Counted from the stretch's first letter, positions 32,946-42,476 are shown. The stretch is DNA of 64,000 bases from Geomonas oryzisoli (GCF_018986915.1 NZ_CP076723.1:1273501-1337500); one strand, 5' to 3'. The notes: generated from the letters alone by a model not told the origin. Numbers and translations are program-made.

Positions 32946-35843
32946 TCAGTGATGACGGTTCAGGGCGAGCAGAAGCAACTCGGCCAGGTGCAGGGGCTTG
33001 CGCTTGGTCGCCTGCAATATCTGGGTACGACAACTGAAACCGTCGGCTACGATGTAGTCGCCGCAGCCGGCCTGCCTCACTACCGGGAGGAGCCCCATCT
33101 CACCGATGCGCATGGAGATGTCGTACTTTCCCTTCTCGAATCCGAAGGAACCCGCCATGCCGCAACACCCCTGCTGCGGCTCGACTACCGTTAGCCCCAT
33201 CTGCCGGAACAGTTCATGGGCGGCCTCCGGGTTCAACAGCGCTTTCTGGTGACAGTGGGCCTGGTACACGATGCTCCCGGAAAGCTTCGGCGGGGTCAGG
33301 CTCTCCCTCTTCATGAATTCCGAGAGGGTTACGGTGAGGCTGGTGACCCTCTTGCCGTCTTCGTGCTGCGGGTAGAGTTCGGACAGCTCGTCCCGGAACA
33401 CGGCGGCGCTGCTCGGCTCCAGGATGAGTACCGGGATGCCCTGGCGCACGTAGGGACTCAAGAGCTGCACGGCCTTGAGGATCTTCTTCCTGGCGTAGTC
33501 GAGCATGCCGTAGTCGATGGGGGGGCGCACCGCGGGGGGGCGCTTTTTCGGCACGATCACCTGGTAGCCGTAACGGGTCAGCACCTCGAAGGCGGCTTTC
33601 AGGGTCTCGGGAAAGAAGCAGTCGTTGAAGATGTCGGGGTAGAGGACGACGCGGCGCCCTTCGCTATGACCGCCATGCTTGCCGCTTTTGTACCAGGAGG
33701 TGAAGGTTTCGTCGGCGAAACGAGGCATGCTGCGCTGTCGGGCGATGCCGCCCAGGGCCTTGGTGATGTCGCGCAGCACCGGGGTCTGTCCCGCCAGGTT
33801 GGCGAGGGCCGGCACCCTGGCGCCGAGCGAGCCCCAGATGCCGAAGAGCCCCATGGAGTAGGCGGGGAGCGGACGGAGCCGGTGGCGGTAATGGTGGTGC
33901 AGAAACTCGGCCTTGTAGGTGGCCATGTCGACGTTGACCGGGCAGTCGGTCTTGCACCCCTTGCAGGATAGGCAGAATTCCAGGGATTCCAGCACCTCCT
34001 TGCTGTGCCAGCCGTCAGCCACGAAGTCGCCGCGGAACATCTCGAAGAGGAGGTGCGCCCGCCCCCGGGTGGTGTGCTTCTCCTCCAGGGTGGCCAGAAA
34101 GCTCGGGCACATGAAGGCGTCGTGGGTGCGGCGGCACTTGCCCACGCCGACGCAGCGCAGGATCGCACGCGGGAAACTGCCGTCGTCGTTGGGGAAGCGG
34201 AAACGGGTCTCCGGCTGCCAGGGGTTGTACTCGGGCCCCAGCCGCAGGTTCTGGTCGGGACGGAAGGGCTCCACGACCTTGCCGGGATTCATCTTCCACT
34301 CCGGGTCCCAGAGCTCCTTGAAACGCCGGAACGCCTCCAAAAGCTCGGGGCCGTACATCTTTTCCAGGTACATCGCCTTGGACTGGCCGTCGCCGTGCTC
34401 GGCGGAGAAGGAACCGCCGTAACGAACCACGAGGTCGGTGGCCTTGTCCAGGAAGGCCAGGTAGTTCTGCACCCCCTGGTGCGTGAACAGGTCGAAGGAG
34501 ATGCGGCAGTGGATGCAGCCGTCGCCGAAGTGTCCGTAGAGCGAGGCGATCAGGCCGTGTTCCTTCAAAAGGGCATGGAAATCGCGCAGGTAGGAGCCTA
34601 CCTTGTCGGGAGGCACGGCGGCGTCCTCCCATCCCGGCCAGCCCAGCGGCACGCCGGGGACGTTGGCGGTGGCACCGAGACCCGATTCCCGCACCTCCCA
34701 GACCATCTTCTCCTCCTTCTTGTCGGTAAATAGCTTCATGGAGGGCGGGTCGTGCCGTTTGCCGATCTTCTTCATGGCCTGGCGCGCCTTGCGGTCGGAC
34801 TCTTCCTTGGTATCGCCGCCGAACTCGGCGAGGAGCCACCCGTTGCCCTTGGGGAGGAGCTCGACGTCCTCGGGGTGGAGTTTCTTCTTCTTCATGAACT
34901 TGATGAGGAGCTCGTCCAGCCCTTCCAGGCCGACCGGCTCGAACTCCATGAGGGCGCCGATGTCGTCGGCGGCGCTGTAGACGTCGGGGTAGCCCAGCAC
35001 CAAAAGCGTGCGCGCGGGGGGGCTGTGCACCAGGCGTACGGTTGCCTCCAGTACGGTGATGCAGGTCCCCTCGGTCCCGACCAGGGCGCGCGCCACGTTG
35101 AAATCGTTCTCCGGCAGGAGGTCGTCCAGGTTGAAGCCGGAGACGCGGCGCGGGATCTTCGGATAACGGCGCCGGATGTCCCTGGCATAGCGGTCGCGGA
35201 TCTCGCGCAGACCGGCGTAGATCTCGCCCCGCCTGCCGCCCGCGGCGATGATCCTGGTCAGTTCGTCTTCGCTGGTGGGGCCCACGGTCATGCGCACGCC
35301 GTCGTAGGTGACGACGTCTAGCTCGAGCACGTTGTCGGCGGTGCGCCCCGCCATCACCGAGTGGATGCCGCAGGAGTTGTTGCCGATCATGCCGCCGAAG
35401 GTGTTGTGGTCGTGGGTGGCGGGGTCGGGGCCGTAGGTCAGGTGGAATTTCTCGGTCTCGTCGCGCAACTGGTCCAGGACCACGCCGGGCTGCACGCGGG
35501 CGATCCTTTTTTGCGGGTCGATCTCAAGGATGCCGCGCAGGTACTTGGAGTGGTCGATGACCACGGCAACGTTGCAGGTCTGGCCGCACAGGGCGGTGCC
35601 GCCGCCGCGGGAGACCACCGGTACTCCGTGCCTGCGGCAGACTTCCAGGGTCTTGACGACGGCGTCGGTGGTCTTGGGGAGCACCACGCCGATCGGTACC
35701 TGCCGGTAGTTGGAGGCATCGGTCGCGTAGAGGGCGCGGCTGGTGCTGTCGAAACGGACTTCGCCATCCACCTCGGCGCGCAGGTCTGCCTCGAGCGCCT
35801 TCGCGTTCACCACTGCGCTTTCCTTTCTTTCTGCTTCGCTCAT
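32946..35843 (-). CDS. FAD-linked oxidase fused to Fe-S/CCG-domain oxidoreductase
   Basis: 965 residues. N-terminal half: FAD_binding_4 (Val-Ser-Arg-Gly-Gly-Gly-Thr-Ala-Leu-Cys-Gly-Gln and Gly-Asn-Asn-Ser-Cys-Gly) and FAD-oxidase C-terminal domain (Gly-His-Phe-Gly-Asp-Gly-Cys-Ile-His). C-terminal half: Fe-S cluster ligands (Cys-Val-Gly-Val-Gly-Lys-Cys...Met-Cys-Pro-Ser, then Cys-Leu-Ser-Cys-Lys-Gly-Cys-Lys-Thr-Asp-Cys-Pro) and a CCG domain (Gln-Gly-Cys-Cys-Gly-Met-Ala-Gly-Ser-Phe-Gly). This is the GlcD/DLD-GlpC fusion type that oxidises 2-hydroxy acids (lactate, 2-hydroxyglutarate) and passes electrons to quinone or cytochromes. It is 19 bp behind the enolase-type gene, so an operon. Confidence 0.93.
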   Translation of the reverse strand: MSEAERKESAVVNAKALEADLRAEVDGEVRFDSTSRALYATDASNYRQVPIGVVLPKTTDAVVKTLEVCRRHGVPVVSRGGGTALCGQTCNVAVVIDHSKYLRGILEIDPQKRIARVQPGVVLDQLRDETEKFHLTYGPDPATHDHNTFGGMIGNNSCGIHSVMAGRTADNVLELDVVTYDGVRMTVGPTSEDELTRIIAAGGRRGEIYAGLREIRDRYARDIRRRYPKIPRRVSGFNLDDLLPENDFNVARALVGTEGTCITVLEATVRLVHSPPARTLLVLGYPDVYSAADDIGALMEFEPVGLEGLDELLIKFMKKKKLHPEDVELLPKGNGWLLAEFGGDTKEESDRKARQAMKKIGKRHDPPSMKLFTDKKEEKMVWEVRESGLGATANVPGVPLGWPGWEDAAVPPDKVGSYLRDFHALLKEHGLIASLYGHFGDGCIHCRISFDLFTHQGVQNYLAFLDKATDLVVRYGGSFSAEHGDGQSKAMYLEKMYGPELLEAFRRFKELWDPEWKMNPGKVVEPFRPDQNLRLGPEYNPWQPETRFRFPNDDGSFPRAILRCVGVGKCRRTHDAFMCPSFLATLEEKHTTRGRAHLLFEMFRGDFVADGWHSKEVLESLEFCLSCKGCKTDCPVNVDMATYKAEFLHHHYRHRLRPLPAYSMGLFGIWGSLGARVPALANLAGQTPVLRDITKALGGIARQRSMPRFADETFTSWYKSGKHGGHSEGRRVVLYPDIFNDCFFPETLKAAFEVLTRYGYQVIVPKKRPPAVRPPIDYGMLDYARKKILKAVQLLSPYVRQGIPVLILEPSSAAVFRDELSELYPQHEDGKRVTSLTVTLSEFMKRESLTPPKLSGSIVYQAHCHQKALLNPEAAHELFRQMGLTVVEPQQGCCGMAGSFGFEKGKYDISMRIGEMGLLPVVRQAGCGDYIVADGFSCRTQILQATKRKPLHLAELLLLALNRHH

Positions 35844-35862
35844 CGTTCCTCCTGTGTGGCTG

Positions 35863-36951
35863 TCAAATCAGGAACCTCTCGGCCTCCGCCATCCGGAGCG
35901 TAAGACCGTGACCGGGGCGCTCCAGGTCGGGTGCGAGCGTGCCGTGCCACGGCTCGGTGACCCCCTCGAAAAGCATCCGCTCGATGCGGACATGGTCGTG
36001 GAAATATTCGAGGTGACGGATCGGGGGGGCGGCGCAGCAAAGATGCAGGTGCAGCGCGGGGGCGCAGTGGGACGACATGGGGATGTCCCAGGCGCTGCAT
36101 AAAGCGGCGGCCTCCATGAACCCGGTCACCCCGCAGCGGGTGGCGTCTGCCTGGAGCACGTCGACGCAGTCGCCCCGCAACAGGTCCAGGAAGTAGCGGA
36201 GGTTGAAACCGTACTCCCCGGAGGAGATCTCCATCCCCTCCGGCGCAAGGTCGCGCAGCAGGCGCAGCCCCTCCCGGTCCCGGTGCGGCACCGGCTCCTC
36301 GAACCAGGAAACCCCCTGGGCGGCAAAGCCCGCCGCCAGGGCGAGGGCCTGCTTGCGTGAGTAGCCTCCGTTGGCGTCCACCATGAGCTCCGCCTCCGGC
36401 CCGATCGCCTGCCGGGCCGCCCTGACCCGTTCGGGGTCCGCCTTGGCATCGCGCCCAACCTTCATCTTGACCCGCGGAATCCCCTGTCCCACCCAGCCGG
36501 AGAGCTGCCGCTGCAGCTTGTCGACCGGGTACGAGGTGAAGCCGCCGCTGCCGTAGACCGGCACCCGCTCGCGCGACTCGCCCAGCAGGGAGACCAGCGG
36601 CACCCCGAGCAGCCGGGCCTTCAGGTCCCACAGGGCGGCGTCGAGTGCCGAGACCGCCAGCATGCCGATACCGGATTCGCCCAGGTTGCGCAGGGCGCCG
36701 GTCAGCACCACCCAGCATGCAGCGATATCCAGCGCGTTGCGCCCGCGCAGCAGGTCGGCCAGCTTGTCCTTGATCAGGGTAGCCGCGGCGGGGGTTGCGT
36801 AACTGTAGCCGAAGCCCTTCTCTCCACCGGAGTAGAGGTGGGTCGCGACCATGACCGTATCCTCCCACCGGTAGGTTCCGTCGGATTCGCGCTCCTCGGT
36901 GGGGATGCGATAGCACTGCACCTCGATCCGTTCCACGCTGGCCTGTTTCAT
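35863..36951 (-). CDS. Enolase-superfamily enzyme (mandelate racemase/muconate lactonizing type)
   Basis: About 362 residues from ATG 36951 (AGGAAAC site; a longer start at 36993 has none). N-terminal capping domain, then the barrel with Val-Lys-Met-Lys-Val-Gly (KxK base pair), metal ligands Val-Asp-Ala-Asn-Gly-Gly, Phe-Glu-Glu-Pro and Ser-Gly-Glu-Tyr, and a later Ser-His-Cys-Ala-Pro-Ala-Leu-His supplying the His partner. KxK plus a late His points to the mandelate racemase subgroup, often acid-sugar dehydratases, but specificity cannot be read. The neighbours (glucoamylase-like enzyme, 2-hydroxy-acid oxidase) fit a sugar-acid route. Confidence 0.88.
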   Translation of the reverse strand: MKQASVERIEVQCYRIPTEERESDGTYRWEDTVMVATHLYSGGEKGFGYSYATPAAATLIKDKLADLLRGRNALDIAACWVVLTGALRNLGESGIGMLAVSALDAALWDLKARLLGVPLVSLLGESRERVPVYGSGGFTSYPVDKLQRQLSGWVGQGIPRVKMKVGRDAKADPERVRAARQAIGPEAELMVDANGGYSRKQALALAAGFAAQGVSWFEEPVPHRDREGLRLLRDLAPEGMEISSGEYGFNLRYFLDLLRGDCVDVLQADATRCGVTGFMEAAALCSAWDIPMSSHCAPALHLHLCCAAPPIRHLEYFHDHVRIERMLFEGVTEPWHGTLAPDLERPGHGLTLRMAEAERFLI

Positions 36952-37024
36952 GCCGTTTCCTCCGCTGTCGTGCTTTCTGTGCCCTGGCCGCACCGCGAGC
37001 TCCTGTTCACCTCACACGGCGCCT

Positions 37025-39634
37025 TCACCGCCGTGGTTCCGCCTGGAGCCGCCAGTCGTACTCCGCGTACTCGATGGCGAACGATTCCGGGTGCTCCCTG
37101 ATCTCCCGGGCCGTCCTGTCGTCAGTGTAGTCGGCCACGAAGACCGCGACGTCGTGCGCCGTCCGGCCCGGGGCGTCGAACCACTTGAAGATGCGCGGCA
37201 GCACGAGTTTCCTGGTGGCGAGGTCGAGCCGCGCTTGATGCGCGAGGTAGTGCCGCACGGCTTCGGTGAGGTCGGCATCGAGGGTGTCCGGGGCGAGCAC
37301 GGTAAGAGGAGGGGACGAGACGGTACCGGTATAAACCGCGAAGAGGACTCGGGCGTCGCTCGGGCGCAGGGAGCGGCGCAGACGCGGGTCGCCGGGGGGA
37401 AGCGGCGGCAGGAGCCACCCCGGTGCGGGGCGGTTGCCGCGCAGGATGCCGTGCAGGATCGCCTCCGCGCTGAACTCCTCCCTGCCGATGCGGCACCCCG
37501 CCTTGCGGTAGAACTTGGGCACCTCTTTCACCGATACCTGCAGCTTGAGCAAAAGGACGGCGTGGAGCACCACGAGGCTGTGCAGGTTGCACCAGAAGCT
37601 CACCTTTTCGGGGGTCTCCTTCAGGTCGTCCAGGTCGAAGCTCTCCAGCGATGCCAGGGCCTGTGCGAGCCGCTCCCGCATCCCGGCGGCGGCGAGCCTT
37701 GGGTAGTCGGGATGCCCCTCCCCGGCGTAACCGCGTGCCACCTCGGACAGCAGGGCCGCCAGATCCTCCGGGGTGGCGGGGGCAGGGCCATGGGGCGCTA
37801 CCGGCAGGATCAACTCGGTCGAGGTGGGCTTGCGCAGTTCATCGGCCCTCGCGTTGGCGAGCGAGGTGGCGGCGACGATGTAGGCCTCGTGGCTGAACGC
37901 CTGCGGGAAGTTCCCCAGCTGTTCCTGCCACACGGGATCGTACTCCTCGGCCAGGAGGTGCAGGTGTCCCCCCACCTGGTCCACCCGTCCCAGAAGAAGG
38001 TCCGCCTCCTCGATCTCACCCTGTTTGGCGAGGTTGGTGATCAGCCAGAGCGTGCAGGCGAGGAAGGTGCCGTCGCGCCCGGGCAAACCGTCGTCGGCGC
38101 GGTAGCGGTACAGGAAGCCGTCCTCGGCGAGGTCCATGCGCAGCGCCTCCACCGTGGCGAGCATGCGGGGATGGTCGAAGGGGATGAAGTCGCTGATCGA
38201 CATGAGGAGCGAGCTGCCGTCCAGCGTGTCGGAGTCGTAGCACATGGTGAAGGCCTGCCGTGCCTCGCTCCAGCCGCGCGAGTGCACCTCGCGTTCGATG
38301 TCGCCGCGCGCTGAATCCCACCCGTCGCCCGGTGGCAGCCCCAGGTGCCGGGCGATGCGCAGGCCGCGGTCCAGGGTGACCCAGCACATCACCTTGGAGT
38401 GGACGTAGTGCCGCGGCTCGCCGCGTATCTCCCAGATGCTCCAGTCGGCCTCGCGCCAGTGGTCCCGCGCGAAGTCACACATGAGGCGCAGCCCCTGCCA
38501 CATCTGGGGGGCGCTGTCGCGGTTGCGGCTGAGCGCGAGGTGGGCCGCGATCAGGACATGGCCGTAGATGCTGAACTGCTTCTGGTTGGAGGCCTGGTTG
38601 CCGATGCGCACCGGGCGGGAGCCACGGTATCCCTCAAGCTGCGGCAGCTCCCACTCGTGCAGGTCGCCGGAGCCGTCCATGCGGTACATCACCTGCAGCT
38701 CGTTGCGTCTGCTCTTCAGGATCACCTCTTCAAGCCAGCCCAGGTAGCTCTGCACCTCGTCGAAGTGCCCGACCTCGAAGAGCGCGGTGAGCGCCATGGC
38801 GGTGTCGCGAACCCAGGAGTAGCGGTAGTCCCAGTTGCGCACCCCGCCGATCGTCTCGGGGAGCGACGTGGTGGCCGCCGCGGCCATGGTTCCCTGCGGC
38901 TCGAAGCAGAGGAGCTTCAGCACCAAAAGGGAGCGGGTCACCGGGACCCGGTGCGGGCCGAGCTCGTTGAAAAAGCCGGTGCCGCTTTTGTGCAGCCAGT
39001 CGCGCCAGAAGGAGAGGGTTTGCACCAGGAGGTGTTCGGCGCGTCCTTCGGCGAGCGGATCGGGCTCTTTGGCCCCGAAGTGCAGCCTGAGCACCGCCCG
39101 TTCCCCCTCCCGCAGTTCCCAGGTCCCTTCGGCGTCACCGCCGCTGACGGCGAGGGCGCCGGTGCAGGAGAGGGCGAGCACGTTGTCGCCGCCGCGGGCG
39201 ACCACGCCGCGTCCGGGGTGCAGGGTGAGCTCCGGAGTGACGCGGCCGTAGTCGAACCTGGGGGAGAAGCGGACCCGGAGCCTGATGCGCCCGCTGTCGA
39301 CCTTGATGAGGCGCAGCAGCACGAAGTCGCGCAGGCCGTCCTTTCCCTTGGGCTCGGGGAGGGTGAGGAAGTCGGTGAGGGTGCAGCTGCCGTTTCTGGT
39401 GCGGAAGTGTGCGGTGAGGACGTTACTGTCGTCGAGATAGGAAAGGGTGGAATCCCATTCCCCTTCGGGGGTGATCGAGAAGGTGCCGCCCCGCTCATGG
39501 TCGAGGAGGGCGGCGAAGACGCTGGGGGAGTCGAGGTGCGGCAGGCAGAGCCAGTCGATGGCGCCGTTGCGCCCGACCAGGGCTACCGACTGGAGGTTGC
39601 CGATTATGCCGTAATCGCTGATGCTGTTGGTCAT
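37025..39634 (-). CDS. GH15 glucoamylase/trehalase-like protein with C-terminal DUF547-like domain
   Basis: About 869 residues from ATG 39634 (AGGGG 6 nt upstream; the longer frame to 39718 lacks a site). Residues 1-600 are a GH15 hydrolase: Gly-Asn-Leu-Gln-Ser-Val-Ala-Leu-Val, Asp-Tyr-Arg-Tyr-Ser-Trp-Val-Arg-Asp, the general-acid region Trp-Glu-Ile-Arg-Gly-Glu-Pro-Arg-His-Tyr, and Gly-Asn-Phe-Pro-Gln-Ala-Phe-Ser-His. Residues about 640-830 resemble DUF547 (Val-Ser-Phe-Trp-Cys-Asn-Leu-His-Ser; Ser-Ser-Pro-Pro-Leu). No signal peptide, so it probably acts on intracellular glucans or trehalose. First gene of the run with the enolase-type and FAD/Fe-S genes, 73 bp from the next. The fusion is unusual. 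Confidence 0.88.
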   Translation of the reverse strand: MTNSISDYGIIGNLQSVALVGRNGAIDWLCLPHLDSPSVFAALLDHERGGTFSITPEGEWDSTLSYLDDSNVLTAHFRTRNGSCTLTDFLTLPEPKGKDGLRDFVLLRLIKVDSGRIRLRVRFSPRFDYGRVTPELTLHPGRGVVARGGDNVLALSCTGALAVSGGDAEGTWELREGERAVLRLHFGAKEPDPLAEGRAEHLLVQTLSFWRDWLHKSGTGFFNELGPHRVPVTRSLLVLKLLCFEPQGTMAAAATTSLPETIGGVRNWDYRYSWVRDTAMALTALFEVGHFDEVQSYLGWLEEVILKSRRNELQVMYRMDGSGDLHEWELPQLEGYRGSRPVRIGNQASNQKQFSIYGHVLIAAHLALSRNRDSAPQMWQGLRLMCDFARDHWREADWSIWEIRGEPRHYVHSKVMCWVTLDRGLRIARHLGLPPGDGWDSARGDIEREVHSRGWSEARQAFTMCYDSDTLDGSSLLMSISDFIPFDHPRMLATVEALRMDLAEDGFLYRYRADDGLPGRDGTFLACTLWLITNLAKQGEIEEADLLLGRVDQVGGHLHLLAEEYDPVWQEQLGNFPQAFSHEAYIVAATSLANARADELRKPTSTELILPVAPHGPAPATPEDLAALLSEVARGYAGEGHPDYPRLAAAGMRERLAQALASLESFDLDDLKETPEKVSFWCNLHSLVVLHAVLLLKLQVSVKEVPKFYRKAGCRIGREEFSAEAILHGILRGNRPAPGWLLPPLPPGDPRLRRSLRPSDARVLFAVYTGTVSSPPLTVLAPDTLDADLTEAVRHYLAHQARLDLATRKLVLPRIFKWFDAPGRTAHDVAVFVADYTDDRTAREIREHPESFAIEYAEYDWRLQAEPRR

Positions 39635-39753
39635 CTCTCGCCCCTTGGCACTCATGTGTGCCCCGGCTGTTGCAGGCACATTGGTGGAGTATAACGGAGT
39701 AAAATTAAAAATCACCAATTTAACTGCGCGCGCCGGAGTCTCATGTGAAAACC

Positions 39754-39955
39754 AAAAGCTTCAACGCGAAGACGCAGAGGGACGGAGACAAAACCCAAAA
39801 GCTTCAACGCGAAGACGCAGAGGCGCGGAGACAAAAAACCAAAAGCTTCAACGCAAAGACACAGGGGCGCGGAGACGCTAGAAAAACCTTTAAAAGCTTT
39901 TGAATGGTCTACCCCTTGCGCCTCTGCGGCTCCGCGCCTTTGCGTTAAGGGTTTA
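39754..39955. repeat. AACGCAAAG-type repeat, three direct units and one inverted
   Basis: AAAAGCTTCAACGC recurs at 39754, 39797 and 39841 (43-44 bp steps), each followed by AAGACGCAGAGG...CGGAGAC. The stretch CCTCTGCGGCTCCGCGCC (about 39919-39936) and TTGCGTTAAGGG is the inverted partner, so the whole region can fold as one long imperfect hairpin. It lies in the 413-bp divergent gap between the GH15 gene and the response regulator. Confidence 0.75.
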
Positions 39956-39976
39956 CCCCCTATCAACGCATAATCG

Positions 39977-40004
39977 TTGACATCCCACTCGGAGTCGTTA
40001 AATA
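39977..40004 (+). promoter_or_regulatory. Sigma-70-type promoter of the response-regulator/kinase operon
   Basis: TTGACA (39977-39982), a 16-bp spacer and TAAATA (39999-40004), about 44 bp before ATG 40048. No 11-bp-spaced CTGTAAA repeats are seen here, so self-control through a Pho-type box is not supported. Confidence 0.65.
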
Positions 40005-40047
40005 TGCTGCTGTCCGCAATTCACATGAGAGACGAAAGGAACCCCGC

Positions 40048-40728
40048 ATGCCGACGGTACTGGTGATAGAGGATGAAAGGGACCTGGCCGAACTGGTGGC
40101 CTTCCACCTGGAACAGGAGGGATACAACTGCCTGATCGCCGGCGACGGCAACTCCGGCCTCAACGAGGCTCGCCGCCACCGCCCCGACCTGATCCTGCTC
40201 GACCTGATGCTCCCGGGTATGCTGGGAACCGAGGTCTGCCGCCTGCTCAAGGGAGGGGAGCAGACCAGCTCCATCCCGGTTATCATGCTCACGGCGAAAG
40301 GGGAGGAGATCGACCGGGTGGTCGGTTTCGAGATGGGCGCGGACGACTACGTGGTGAAACCGTTCTCCACCCGCGAACTGATGCTCAGGGTGCGCGCCGT
40401 GCTGCGCCGCAGCAGCGAACAGGCGCCCAAGTCCACGCAGCTCACGCTGGGCTCGCTCCACATCGACACCGAGGGACACCGGGTGGAGGTGGCGGGCGAG
40501 GAGGTGCAACTCACCTCCACAGAATTCAAGCTCCTCATGAACCTCGCCGAGCGGCTGGGGAGGGTGCAGAGCCGGGAGATACTGCTGCAGAACGTCTGGG
40601 GCTACAACTACCTGGGCGACACCCGCACCGTCGACACCCACATGACCCGCCTGCGCACGAAGCTCGGGGCGGCCGGCGAGATGATCAAGACCGTGCGCGG
40701 CTTCGGCTACAAGCTGGAGGAGGCATGA
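40048..40728 (+). CDS. PhoB/OmpR-family response regulator
   Basis: 226 residues. Receiver domain (1-120) with acidic pocket Glu8-Asp9, phospho-acceptor Asp52 (Leu-Leu-Asp-Leu-Met-Leu-Pro-Gly) and Lys in Val-Val-Lys-Pro-Phe; winged-helix DNA-binding domain (about 128-226) ending Thr-His-Met-Thr-Arg-Leu-Arg-Thr-Lys-Leu-Gly and Val-Arg-Gly-Phe-Gly-Tyr-Lys-Leu, the PhoB/OmpR pattern. AAAGGA precedes ATG. It overlaps the kinase gene by 4 bp. It could be the protein that reads the Pho-type boxes at 23.7 and 26.4 kb, but PhoB is not proven: no pst or phoU genes are nearby. Confidence 0.93.
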   Translation: MPTVLVIEDERDLAELVAFHLEQEGYNCLIAGDGNSGLNEARRHRPDLILLDLMLPGMLGTEVCRLLKGGEQTSSIPVIMLTAKGEEIDRVVGFEMGADDYVVKPFSTRELMLRVRAVLRRSSEQAPKSTQLTLGSLHIDTEGHRVEVAGEEVQLTSTEFKLLMNLAERLGRVQSREILLQNVWGYNYLGDTRTVDTHMTRLRTKLGAAGEMIKTVRGFGYKLEEA

Positions 40729-42476
40729 AAGGGAGCTTCCGCTGGAAGCTGATGGCCTCCTACCTGGCCCTGGTGCTCTTCCTGGGCGCCGGACTCTACC
40801 TCTACCTCTCCGGGAGCCTCGAGCGCTCCATGACCAGGGACACCCGGGAACACCTCCAGGACCAGGCGCGCGTGGCGTCGCTCATGGCGCTCAAGGAGAT
40901 CCGCGACCTCGACCGCGACGCGCCGGTCCTGACCGCATCCCTGGCCAAGGCGATCCGCTCCCGCGTCACGGTGATCGCAAGGGACGGGCGCGTGGCGGCC
41001 GATTCCGGGCTCGAGTCCTCCCAGTGGTCGAAGCTTGAGAACCACGGACACCGCCCCGAGGTGATGGCGGCGTTGCGGGAAGGAATCGGCAGCGCGGTGC
41101 GCTACTCCGCGACCCTGCACACCGACATGCTCTACGTGGCCGCCTCCTTCGGTGACCAGGGGGTGATCCGCCTGGCGCTGCCGCTCTCCGAGCTGGAGGC
41201 GGCCAAGGCACGCCTGAGAAAGAGCCTGGGGGCGACCCTGGCGGTGGCGCTTTTCGCCTCTTTGCTCTTCTCCTATTTCCTCTCCAACATCAACTCCAGA
41301 AAGCTCACCAAGCTCGCCGCCGGCGCGAACCGCATCGGACACGGCGAGTTCGGTACCCGGATCGCCATCAGCAGCAACGACGAGCTGGGCGAACTGGCGC
41401 GGGTCATGAACGAGATGTCGGGCAAAATCAGGCAGCAGCTGGAGCAGATCTCCTCGGAGAAGGGGCGCCTGGACGCGATCCTCGAGGGGATGGGGGAGGG
41501 GGTCATGGTGACCGACCAGGATGCGGTGGTGACCCTGGTGAACCCCGCCTTCCGCGCCCTGTTCGGCACGGCGGAGCAGGTGCAGGGGCGCCCGCTTCTG
41601 GAGATCAGCCGGCATCCGGACCTGTACGCCGCCTGCCGCGAGGTCCTCGCCGAGCGCCGGGAGCGGCACCAGGAGATCTCGCTCCCCGGCGGCAGGGAAA
41701 CCCTGGTGCACTGGGTGCCGCTGCTCGACGAGGGGGAACTCTCCGGCGCGGTGGCGGTCTTCCACGACATCAGCGCACTGAAGCGGGTCGAGCGGATCCG
41801 CCGCGACTTCGTGGCCAACGTCTCGCACGAGCTGAGAACACCGGTCACGGTGATCAAGGGGTACGCCGAGACACTCCTCTCGGGTGCCCTGGCGCACGAC
41901 CCGGCGCGGGGCGAGCGCTTCCTGCAGATCATCCTGAACCACGCCGAGCGGCTCTCCGGCCTGGTGCGCGACCTACTGGCGCTCTCCGAGCTCGAAAGCG
42001 GGGAGGTGGGGCTCAAGCCGGAAAAGATCGCGGTGGCGGACGCGGCGCGGCACGCCCTGCTCCTCGTGGCGCAGCGCGGCGAGGAAAAAAAGATCGGGCT
42101 TTCCTACCTGGACGACGGGGAGGGGCTGCAGGTGCAGGCGGACCGCGCCCGGCTGGAGCAGGTGCTCATCAACCTCCTGGACAACGCCATCAAGTACAGC
42201 GAGGCGGGGGGGAAGGTGGAACTCTCCGCCAGGCCCGAGGGGGCGCTGGTGCGGATATCGGTGCGCGACAGCGGCATCGGCATCCCGGAAAAGGATCTGC
42301 CGCGCCTGTTCGAGCGCTTCTACCGGGTGGACGAGGCGAGAAGCCGCGACAACGGCGGCACCGGTCTCGGCCTCTCCATCGTGAAGCACATCGTGCAGGC
42401 CCACGGCGGCACGGTGCGGGTGGAGAGCGAGCCGGGGCAGGGTTCCGTGTTCAGCTTCACCCTCCCGGCGGCCTGA
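40725..42476 (+). CDS. PhoR-like sensor histidine kinase (HAMP-PAS)
   Basis: 583 residues, start ATG overlapping the regulator stop (ATGA). Order: TM1 (about 9-29), periplasmic domain of about 130 residues with Val-Thr-Val-Ile-Ala-Arg-Asp-Gly-Arg-Val, TM2 (about 166-186), HAMP, PAS (245-345), HisKA with Val-Ser-His-Glu-Leu-Arg-Thr-Pro, HATPase (Asn-x-x-x-Asn-Ala-Ile-Lys-Tyr; Gly-Gly-Thr-Gly-Leu-Gly-Leu-Ser-Ile). This is the PhoR-type layout. It phosphorylates the preceding regulator. The operon is followed by the ATPase/TrkA genes after 131 bp with a promoter of their own, which hints at but does not prove a link to cation homeostasis. Confidence 0.93.
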   Translation: MKGSFRWKLMASYLALVLFLGAGLYLYLSGSLERSMTRDTREHLQDQARVASLMALKEIRDLDRDAPVLTASLAKAIRSRVTVIARDGRVAADSGLESSQWSKLENHGHRPEVMAALREGIGSAVRYSATLHTDMLYVAASFGDQGVIRLALPLSELEAAKARLRKSLGATLAVALFASLLFSYFLSNINSRKLTKLAAGANRIGHGEFGTRIAISSNDELGELARVMNEMSGKIRQQLEQISSEKGRLDAILEGMGEGVMVTDQDAVVTLVNPAFRALFGTAEQVQGRPLLEISRHPDLYAACREVLAERRERHQEISLPGGRETLVHWVPLLDEGELSGAVAVFHDISALKRVERIRRDFVANVSHELRTPVTVIKGYAETLLSGALAHDPARGERFLQIILNHAERLSGLVRDLLALSELESGEVGLKPEKIAVADAARHALLLVAQRGEEKKIGLSYLDDGEGLQVQADRARLEQVLINLLDNAIKYSEAGGKVELSARPEGALVRISVRDSGIGIPEKDLPRLFERFYRVDEARSRDNGGTGLGLSIVKHIVQAHGGTVRVESEPGQGSVFSFTLPAA

